Assembly (NCBI GenBank): GCA_030625925.1
Contig: DAOUPY010000154.1
Location: 1-5,002, forward strand
DNA from: Fusobacteriaceae bacterium
GTDB lineage: Bacteria; Fusobacteriota; Fusobacteriia; Fusobacteriales; Fusobacteriaceae
Reading direction: 5' to 3'
Length of the DNA: 5,002 bases
Shown here: positions 1-5,002 of the stretch, piece after piece
Layout: each line of letters opens with the position of its first letter
Position numbering within the stretch: the stretch's first letter is position 1
The notes under the pieces: model-generated
What the model saw: only the letters and a program-made list of their open reading frames with translations
What the model was told of the DNA's origin: nothing
The model's database searches: none
Translations under genes and position numbers: made by a program

Positions 1-2328
1 ATAGGAAAGGGTCTGGTAAAGAATATTATCGAGGATAAGGAACTTGCATTTTTGAGCAGAGAACTGGCAGTGATAAAAACAGACATCGATCTGAATTTTA
101 ATTTAAAAGAGATGAAATATGGTAAAGATTTAAATAGATTGATAGAACTGTGCAAAGAATTAAACTTTAAGAGTTATATCAAAAGATTTACTTTGGAATT
201 GGAAAAAAAGCAAAAGGATAAACCAGCTTTGAATATTCAAAAGGTAGAAACTTTAGAAACAAAGGTTGTAGAAAAAGATTCACAGAGACAGACTGAATTA
301 GAAAAAGCTTTAGAAGAGATTTTAAAAGTTATAGATGCTGTATCTATAACAGTGGAAGAATTTAAGCTGATAGAGAAGAAGATAGAGGACAAATTTTCAA
401 AGGCTGAAAAAAAAGAAGAGGAAAAAGAAACAGAGGTTTTAAAAGAAAAAAAGTTAGAAAGAAGTAATATTGCTGATTTAGACGGAATAAAAAAATTGAA
501 AAATGAGATAAATAAATCTGACCAGGTGGCACTCTTTGCAAATGAAACTGGAATAATATTTATTACAGATAAGGGGAGCAGATATGTGTCTTTAAATCCA
601 AGTGCTCTCATAACTACAGAGATAACCTTAGATGCCTTAAGGCCATTATTTCAACTGGATACCCCATATATAGTCTATGGATATAAACAATTATTAAAAT
701 CAGGGATAGATCCTAAAAATATAAAATGCGACATATTTATAGGAAATTACCTTTTGACCAATCATACAAAGGAAGAGTTTGAAGATCTGGTTCTCAATAG
801 AGATGGCGTGGTTCTGAAAACACAGGATGAAATCCTAAAGGAAAAATCAATAGAAAAGATGAGTTTAGAAGAAATGCATAATTTTTTAGAAATTAGAGCT
901 GATTTTCTATACAGATCAGGAGACAAGTTTCTGGAAGAATTGAAAGAAGAAAAATTGACAAAGGTGTACAACATCGAGATGGATCTGGTCAAAGTTTTAT
1001 ATAAGATGGAAGAAGAAGGAATCCTGATTGATTTGAATTACTTTAAGGAATATCAGAAAGAGTTAGCTATAAAATTGGATGAAATAATTCCTCAAATTAA
1101 AGCTGAAGTAAAAAAAGGTGTGGAACATAACATCAATATGATGGAACTGACCGAAGAGAACATCAGGGAGATCCTCCTGCAGCTTGGAAAACTTAATTAT
1201 AAGAAAAAATCAGAATATACTGCATATGAGCAAAAAATAGAAGAGGCTGATCTGGATGAACTTTTGAATAATGAACTGGTATTTAACATAGCATCACCTA
1301 AACAATTGGGGATAGTGTTATTTCAGCTGATGAAATTATCTAAAGTTAAGAAAGATTCAGTAGGGGTAGAAGTACTCGAGGTCCTTCGGGACAGAGATGA
1401 ACAGGTGATAGCTAGAGATATTTTGGAATATAGAAAATTAGCTAAATTACAGAGTACCTATGTAGAAGCACTGCCTAAACTAGTTGATGAAAATAGCAGG
1501 ATACACACAACATATAATCAGACAGGAACAGCAACAGGAAGACTTTCGTCTTCTAATCCGAATCTGCAAAATATCCCTGTAAAAACACCAGAGGGTATAA
1601 AAATCAGACAGGGGTTTGTGGCAAAAGATGGATATAAACTGCTGGCTATCGATTATTCTCAAATAGAACTTAGAGTTTTAGCAGAGGTAAGTCAAGATAA
1701 AACTCTGATCCTTGCCTATGAGCAAGATAAAGACCTCCATGACCTTACAGCTAGAAAGTTATTTTCTTTGATGGAAGATGAAGAAGTAAACCGTGAAAAA
1801 AGATCTTTGGCAAAAATCGTTAATTTTAGTATAATCTATGGGAAAACAGCATTTGGATTATCCAGTGAATTGAATATAAGCCTCAGCGAAGCCAAAGAAT
1901 ATATATCTAGATATTTTGCTCAGTACCCAGGGGTAAAAGCTCTAGAAACAAAGATAATAGAAGACGCTAAATCTAATGGATTCGTAAGAACCCTCTACGA
2001 TAGAAAAAGAACGATAGATGGGATAAATTCTTCCAATAAAAATATTGTGAAGCAGGCAGAACGAATGGCAGTAAACTCTGTAATCCAGGGAACAGCAGCA
2101 GATATTTTAAAAATAGTAATGGTAGAATTAAACGAAAAACTAAAGGGCCGTGAAGACATAAAGATGAACTTGCAGGTTCATGATGAATTGATCTTTGAGG
2201 TGAAGGAAGAAAAGGTAGAAGAGTATGCAGAATTTATAAAAAACATAATGGAAACAACTGTAAAATTGGATCATGTGAAATTAAAGGCTAATGTAGCTAT
2301 GGGTTATAACTGGAGTGAGGCTAAATAA
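1..2328 (+). CDS. polA: DNA polymerase I, 5'-truncated by window edge
   Basis: DNA polymerase I fills gaps and removes RNA primers during Okazaki-fragment processing and excision repair. Frame 1 is open from base 1, so the start lies upstream; 775 codons are visible. Residues below count from the first codon. Residues 1-65 match the end of the 5'-nuclease domain (LSRELAVIKTDIDL). Residues 69-155 are a Lys/Glu-rich linker, probably helical. Residues 156-320 resemble the 3'-5' exonuclease fold but lack the metal-binding acidic residues, as in Bacillus-type Pol I. The polymerase domain is intact: TATGRLSSSNPNLQNIP near 510, motif A DYSQIELRVLA at 551-561, motif B with R601, K605, F609, Y613 and G614, and motif C VHDE ending at 729. 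F609 is the O-helix position where Phe normally disfavours dideoxynucleotides. A TTG at base 52 is not the start, because family homology continues upstream of it. The identity is certain; the missing N-terminus (perhaps 250 residues) is an estimate. Confidence 0.97.
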   Translation: MGKGLVKNIIEDKELAFLSRELAVIKTDIDLNFNLKEMKYGKDLNRLIELCKELNFKSYIKRFTLELEKKQKDKPALNIQKVETLETKVVEKDSQRQTELEKALEEILKVIDAVSITVEEFKLIEKKIEDKFSKAEKKEEEKETEVLKEKKLERSNIADLDGIKKLKNEINKSDQVALFANETGIIFITDKGSRYVSLNPSALITTEITLDALRPLFQLDTPYIVYGYKQLLKSGIDPKNIKCDIFIGNYLLTNHTKEEFEDLVLNRDGVVLKTQDEILKEKSIEKMSLEEMHNFLEIRADFLYRSGDKFLEELKEEKLTKVYNIEMDLVKVLYKMEEEGILIDLNYFKEYQKELAIKLDEIIPQIKAEVKKGVEHNINMMELTEENIREILLQLGKLNYKKKSEYTAYEQKIEEADLDELLNNELVFNIASPKQLGIVLFQLMKLSKVKKDSVGVEVLEVLRDRDEQVIARDILEYRKLAKLQSTYVEALPKLVDENSRIHTTYNQTGTATGRLSSSNPNLQNIPVKTPEGIKIRQGFVAKDGYKLLAIDYSQIELRVLAEVSQDKTLILAYEQDKDLHDLTARKLFSLMEDEEVNREKRSLAKIVNFSIIYGKTAFGLSSELNISLSEAKEYISRYFAQYPGVKALETKIIEDAKSNGFVRTLYDRKRTIDGINSSNKNIVKQAERMAVNSVIQGTAADILKIVMVELNEKLKGREDIKMNLQVHDELIFEVKEEKVEEYAEFIKNIMETTVKLDHVKLKANVAMGYNWSEAK
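205..465 (+). other. Long charged linker encoded within polA
   Basis: This segment encodes about 87 residues between the end of the 5'-nuclease domain and the start of the exonuclease-like domain. It is dominated by Lys and Glu, including KAEKKEEEKETEV, has scattered hydrophobics that could form amphipathic helix or coiled coil, and contains an A8 run at 407-414. E. coli, Thermus and Geobacillus Pol I have only a short connection here. It stays in frame with no stop, so it is part of the protein, not a sign of decay. Its function is unknown; a flexible tether or a protein-interaction segment are both possible. Confidence 0.7.
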
Positions 2329-2340
2329 CTCTTCCTTTTT
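2312..2340 (+). terminator. Candidate intrinsic terminator overlapping the polA stop
   Basis: GGAG(T)GAG at 2312-2319 can pair with CTCTTCC at 2329-2335, with T2316 bulged and one G-T wobble, around a nine-base loop that contains the stop codon. Five T residues follow directly (2336-2340). The order stem, loop, T-run is that of a Rho-independent terminator, but the stem is short (seven pairs) and imperfect. It would separate polA from the whiA operon. No other stem followed by a T-run is seen in the gap. Confidence 0.45.
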
Positions 2341-2368
2341 ATAGTTTCTTGATTCACGAGTATTAAAA

Positions 2369-2412
2369 TCGACATTCAAAATCAAGTTTTAACTATATTT
2401 GATTTTGATAAT
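2369..2412 (+). promoter_or_regulatory. Weak candidate promoter for whiA-ribF-scpA
   Basis: TCGACA at 2369-2374 differs at one base from the sigma-70 -35 consensus, and TATATT at 2394-2399 resembles a -10, but the 19-base spacer is long. A second -10-like hexamer, GATAAT (2407-2412), has no good -35 at 16-18 bases. A promoter is expected in this gap if the upstream terminator works, and either -10 would lie in or beside the inverted repeat. This is a best guess, not a clear promoter. Confidence 0.2.
2376..2408. repeat. 12-bp inverted repeat upstream of whiA
   Basis: The arms 2376-2387 (TCAAAATCAAGT) and 2397-2408 (ATTTGATTTTGA) pair over 12 positions with one G-T wobble, around a nine-base loop. 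The core CAAAATCAA/TTGATTTTG is a perfect 9-bp match. Three further pairs (CGA 2370-2372 with TCG 2412-2414) lie outside a 3x3 internal loop. No T-run follows on either strand, so it does not look like a terminator. The arm centres are about 22 bp apart, roughly two helical turns, which would suit a dimeric DNA-binding protein. Its role is inferred; AT-rich sequence makes chance pairing easier. Confidence 0.5.
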
Positions 2413-2506
2413 CGTAGAAAACCGTGTAATTAAAACTTAATTTTAAATGTAGCAAAAGAAACTAACGCACGGTAAATAAAGGTAAAATAAAAAAATAGGA
2501 GAGAAG

Positions 2507-3403
2507 ATGTCATATACATTTAGGATAAAAGATGAAATTTTTAGTAAAGAGATCGATAGTTATGATGAAAATCTGGCTGAGATTTACGGAATACTTTACT
2601 CAAAGAATGCGTTTTATGAAAAAAAAATTGAGATAACTTTGGAAAACTACCCCCTTTCACAGAGGGTAGTGGAACTTTTTAAAAAATTAACTGATTTAAA
2701 GACATTTATAAAATATTCTATCAGTAAAAAACTGGGAGAACATAAGGTCTATGTGGTGACTATACCATACCAAATGGGATATAATAAGTTTTTAGACTCC
2801 TTCAAATTGATAGAGGAGCAGTTAGATCAAAGAGAAGACTTGTATAATGGCTTTTTGAGGGGGTTATTTTTGGCCTGTGGGTATATAAAGGACCCAGAAA
2901 AAGAATATGCCATTGATTTTTTTATAGATTCTGAAGAGGTAGCTGATAAACTCTATATGCTTTTAAAAACTAGAGAAAAACGGTGCTTTAAAACAACCAA
3001 AAGAAATAAATTCTTGATATACCTGAGAAATTCAGAGGATATTATGGATGTTTTAGTAGCAGTTGGGATACTCAAAGAATTTTTTAAATATGAAGAAACT
3101 ATAATGATGAAAGAAATAAAAAATAAGACTATTCGTGAGATAAACTGGGAAGTAGCCAATGAGACCAAAACACTGAATACTGGGAGAAAACACGTACTTA
3201 TGATAGAGTATATAGACAGAGAGATCGGTCTGTCTTCTATGACCTCGGTCTTGCAGGAGATGGCTGTGCTGAGGTTACAAAATCCAGAGTTTTCTCTCCA
3301 TGAATTAGGAAATCTGATTAATTTGAGTAAATCTGGTGTTAGAAATAGGTTCAGACGAATAGAAAAGATCTATAACGATTTGAAAGAAGAAGAAAATAAA
3401 TAA
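2507..3403 (+). CDS. whiA: WhiA-type DNA-binding protein
   Basis: This 298-residue protein belongs to the WhiA family, sporulation regulators in Streptomyces and nucleoid-associated proteins elsewhere. Residues 1-200 correspond to the two-part LAGLIDADG homing-endonuclease-like fold, which is not a nuclease in this family; the signature FLRGLFLACGYIKDPEKEY is at 116-134. The linker motif NKTIREINWEVANETKT (206-222) replaces the more usual N-C-E-x-A-N with a Trp. Residues 255-290 form the C-terminal helix-turn-helix region, with SLHELG at 263-268 and SKSGVRNRFRRI at 274-285, close to the family's SKSGVNHRLRK. The length is slightly below the usual 310-320. ATG at 2507 has AGGAGA five bases upstream. 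A nine-A run at 2619-2627 lies early in the gene. It is followed after ten bases by ribF, so it is probably the first gene of a three-gene transcript. The family is certain; the target in this organism is unknown. Confidence 0.94.
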   Translation: MSYTFRIKDEIFSKEIDSYDENLAEIYGILYSKNAFYEKKIEITLENYPLSQRVVELFKKLTDLKTFIKYSISKKLGEHKVYVVTIPYQMGYNKFLDSFKLIEEQLDQREDLYNGFLRGLFLACGYIKDPEKEYAIDFFIDSEEVADKLYMLLKTREKRCFKTTKRNKFLIYLRNSEDIMDVLVAVGILKEFFKYEETIMMKEIKNKTIREINWEVANETKTLNTGRKHVLMIEYIDREIGLSSMTSVLQEMAVLRLQNPEFSLHELGNLINLSKSGVRNRFRRIEKIYNDLKEEENK

Positions 3404-3407
3404 GGAG
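3402..3407 (+). promoter_or_regulatory. ribF ribosome-binding site overlapping the whiA stop
   Basis: The whiA stop codon and the ribF Shine-Dalgarno share bases (TAAGGAG at 3401-3407), six bases before the ATG at 3414. Ribosomes finishing whiA would be released on the ribF initiation region, so translational coupling is likely. The site also fixes the ribF start. Confidence 0.8.
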
Positions 3408-3413
3408 TACAGT

Positions 3414-4340
3414 ATGAAAATCATAGATGATATATTTCAATTAAAGGGGAAAAAACACGATCTATGTGTGGCGATTGGAGCATTTGATGGAATACACGAA
3501 GGTCATAAAAATGTTATTGAAGGAGCAGTTAAAAGAGCAAAAAAAATAGGTGGGAAGTCAGTGGTATTTACCTTTGATAAACATCCAAAAAGTTTTATGT
3601 CTCATAAAACAGCTCCTAAATTGATAAACTCAAAGGAAGAAAAGGTCCACCTTTTGAAAAAATTAGGAGTGGACTATGTTATATTTCAAAAATTTGATAA
3701 AAATTTTGCAGCCCTTACACCCTTAGAATTTTTAAATCAATTAAAGAGGGTCGGAACCCGTGAAATCTTTGTAGGATTTAACTTTAGATTTGGTGCAGGG
3801 GGAGCAGCTACTGTAGATGACATGATAGGCATGGGAAAAACCTGCGGAATAGAGGTAAATAAGGCCAATCCTGTAACTTTGGAGAAAAAAGTGATAAGCA
3901 GTACTTTAATAAGGGAACTCATAACCTGTGGAGAGTTAGACAGGGTAAAGAATCTATTGGGCTATAATTTATTTATAATAGGGAATGTGGTTCATGGAAA
4001 AAAATATGGACATCAATTAGGATTTCCTACTGCAAATTTAAAATTAATTGATAAGATATATCCACCTTTTGGGATATACGGGGCCAAGGTACAGATAGAA
4101 GGTTATGACAAAATCTATGATGGGGTAGTAAATATAGGCAGAAATCCAACCCTGAAAGATGGAGAACTCAGTGTAGAAACTCACATATTGGATTTTTCAG
4201 ATTATATATACGGAAAAAAAGTTATTGTGGAGTTGATAAAACATCTCCGGGATGAAAAAAAGTTCAATTCCATAGACGAATTAAAGGCAGCCATTGCCAA
4301 TGATGTGTTGATATGGAAGGGATATCTACAAAATAACTAA
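3414..4340 (+). CDS. ribF: Bifunctional riboflavin kinase / FAD synthetase
   Basis: RibF phosphorylates riboflavin to FMN with ATP, then adenylylates FMN to FAD, in the cytoplasm. At 308 residues it has the usual bacterial length. The N-terminal FMN adenylyltransferase domain has GAFDGIHEGH at 22-31 (the nucleotidyltransferase GxFDGxHxGH motif), TFDKHP at 53-58, GFNFRFG at 121-127 and ISSTLIRE at 161-168. The C-terminal riboflavin kinase domain has GxVVHGKKYGHQLGFPTANL ending at 209, with the PTAN motif at 205-208 that binds Mg-ATP, then VNIGRNPT at 239-246, the likely catalytic base E255 in VETHILDF, and LRDEKKF at 278-284. All expected motifs are present, so both activities are predicted. 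It sits between whiA and scpA with gaps of 10 and 24 bases. No FMN riboswitch precedes it, so flavin control of this transcript is not evident. Confidence 0.97.
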   Translation: MKIIDDIFQLKGKKHDLCVAIGAFDGIHEGHKNVIEGAVKRAKKIGGKSVVFTFDKHPKSFMSHKTAPKLINSKEEKVHLLKKLGVDYVIFQKFDKNFAALTPLEFLNQLKRVGTREIFVGFNFRFGAGGAATVDDMIGMGKTCGIEVNKANPVTLEKKVISSTLIRELITCGELDRVKNLLGYNLFIIGNVVHGKKYGHQLGFPTANLKLIDKIYPPFGIYGAKVQIEGYDKIYDGVVNIGRNPTLKDGELSVETHILDFSDYIYGKKVIVELIKHLRDEKKFNSIDELKAAIANDVLIWKGYLQNN

Positions 4341-4364
4341 AATAAAAAATTAAAGAAGGTAAAA

Positions 4365-5002
4365 ATGAAATTAGATATTAAATTAGAAAATTTTGAGGGT
4401 CCGCTGGACCTCCTGCTCCACCTTTTGGAAAAAAAAGAGATGAAGATAACAGAGGTAAAAATAAGTACACTGATCGATGAATATCTTTCCCTGATAGAGG
4501 AAGCTAGAAAAGAGAGTGTCGCTATCAAGGTAGAATTTCTAGGTGTAGCCAGCGAGTTGTTGGAGATAAAAGCACTGTCTATCTTAAATATGAGGGAGAA
4601 GGAGAAAAAAGAGGAAGCTCTTTCGCAAAAACTTGCAGAATATAAATTGTTTAAAGAATTAAGTCAAAAAATAAGTGAATTAGAAAATGAATATAATATT
4701 TCCTATACTAAATTTAGTAGGGGGAAAAATATAATTAAGGTTCCAAATACAGATTTTGATCTATCCAACTTGAGTGGAAACCTGATCTTTGAGATCTACT
4801 CTAAATATATAGAAAATACAGAGGTGTATAAGATCGATATCGAGGTTAAATATGACTTAAAAGAAGAAAAAAATAAATTATGGAAAACTCTGCCTATGGG
4901 GAGAGAAATTTATTTAGAGGATGTATTTTCTAGAGCTGTAGATAGACTCCATCTGGTATATCTATTTTTATCTCTCTTGGAGTTATACAGAGATGATGAT
5001 AT
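4365..5002 (+). CDS. scpA: Segregation and condensation protein A, 3'-truncated by window edge
   Basis: ScpA is the kleisin that bridges the Smc heads and binds an ScpB dimer in the bacterial condensin needed for chromosome compaction and segregation. I translated 212 codons with no stop before the window end. The start ATG has GAAGG (4355-4359) five bases upstream. The N-terminal Smc-neck-binding helical domain begins with FEGPLDLLLHLL at 10-21, the family hallmark. EFLGVASELLEIKA at 57-70 matches the family's EFLxMAatLLeIKS, but the following RMLLP-type stretch is replaced by LSILN. Residues 76-110 are a charged helix, with YKLFKELS at 93-100 as the usual YKxxKe motif. The C-terminal winged-helix domain begins near 180 and shows FLSLLEL at 201-207. 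Family members are about 240-260 residues, so perhaps 30-45 are missing. scpB would be expected downstream, outside the window. Confidence 0.94.
   Translation, partial: MKLDIKLENFEGPLDLLLHLLEKKEMKITEVKISTLIDEYLSLIEEARKESVAIKVEFLGVASELLEIKALSILNMREKEKKEEALSQKLAEYKLFKELSQKISELENEYNISYTKFSRGKNIIKVPNTDFDLSNLSGNLIFEIYSKYIENTEVYKIDIEVKYDLKEEKNKLWKTLPMGREIYLEDVFSRAVDRLHLVYLFLSLLELYRDDD

Larger units (their letters stand above)
2329..2506 (+). other. polA-whiA intergenic region
   Basis: This 178-base gap is the only sizeable non-coding stretch in the window. It contains the T-run of the candidate polA terminator, the inverted repeat at 2376-2408, weak promoter-like hexamers, and the whiA Shine-Dalgarno (AGGAGA at 2497-2502). 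ACCGTG at 2421-2426 and CACGGT at 2468-2473 are also complementary, across a 41-base loop, and TTAAAA/TTTTAA (2430-2446) could form a small AT hairpin between them. I see no tRNA, no recognisable riboswitch and no small ORF with a ribosome-binding site. Confidence 0.7.

Noticed and set aside
52..54. TTG codon that could be read as the polA start
   Set aside because: The frame is open from base 1 and the upstream residues (IGKGLVKNIIEDKELAF) match Pol I 5'-nuclease sequence; no Shine-Dalgarno precedes the TTG.
237..611. Open frame of 124 codons on the minus strand inside polA
   Set aside because: It is the antisense shadow of the Lys/Glu-rich linker, giving a Ser/Phe-rich low-complexity product with no family resemblance. 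The shorter minus-strand frames at 762-992, 1480-1662, 2953-3168, 3737-3922 and 4337-4528 were rejected for the same reason.
2329..2506. Small RNA or short peptide gene in the polA-whiA gap
   Set aside because: The one ATG with context (2447) is followed at once by a TAG stop, and no strong promoter plus terminator pair encloses a transcript.
2507..3100. LAGLIDADG-like fold in WhiA as a sign of a homing endonuclease or intein
   Set aside because: WhiA proteins carry this fold with a C-terminal helix-turn-helix and are ordinary chromosomal genes; there are no splice junctions or intron-like flanks.
3404..3413. FMN riboswitch ahead of ribF
   Set aside because: Only ten bases separate whiA from ribF, far too few for an RFN element, and none of its conserved helices is seen in the upstream gap either.
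4395..4412. GC-rich hairpin GAGGGTCC-GCT-GGACCTC near the 5' end of scpA
   Set aside because: It coincides exactly with codons for the conserved FEGPLDLL motif, so protein constraint explains the sequence; it has no T-run and no regulatory context.

Overview
The window is an AT-rich, gene-dense stretch of bacterial core chromosome with everything on the plus strand. It holds the 3' part of polA (DNA polymerase I), then a 178-base gap, then a tight run of whiA, ribF and scpA, the last cut by the window end. Codon use is strongly A/T-biased (AGA for Arg, ATA for Ile, AAA for Lys) and the proteins are rich in Lys, Glu and Ile. Together with a Gram-positive-type gene set (whiA, scpA), this fits the phylum Fusobacteriota (Ilyobacter/Propionigenium/Cetobacterium-like) best. 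A low-GC Firmicute cannot be excluded from sequence alone, so the taxonomy is an inference.

Layout. 1-2328: polA, entering the window already open; the end of the 5'-nuclease domain, an unusually long charged linker, a degenerate 3'-5' exonuclease domain and a complete polymerase domain are visible. 2312-2340: candidate intrinsic terminator whose stem straddles the polA stop codon. 2329-2506: intergenic gap with a 12-bp inverted repeat (2376-2408), weak promoter-like hexamers and a strong ribosome-binding site for whiA. 2507-3403: whiA. 3414-4340: ribF, whose Shine-Dalgarno overlaps the whiA stop codon. 4365-5002: scpA, about 212 codons, missing its C-terminal end.

whiA, ribF and scpA are separated by only 10 and 24 bases and are probably one transcript. 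WhiA is a LAGLIDADG-fold/helix-turn-helix protein, RibF makes FMN and FAD, and ScpA is the kleisin of the Smc-ScpAB condensin; polA upstream adds DNA repair and replication. The mix is housekeeping. I see no mobile element, CRISPR array, RNA gene, toxin-antitoxin pair or defence system, and nothing that amounts to a new biological system. The points most worth a second look are the PolA linker, the loss of PolA proofreading residues, the whiA-scpA linkage and the palindrome ahead of whiA.
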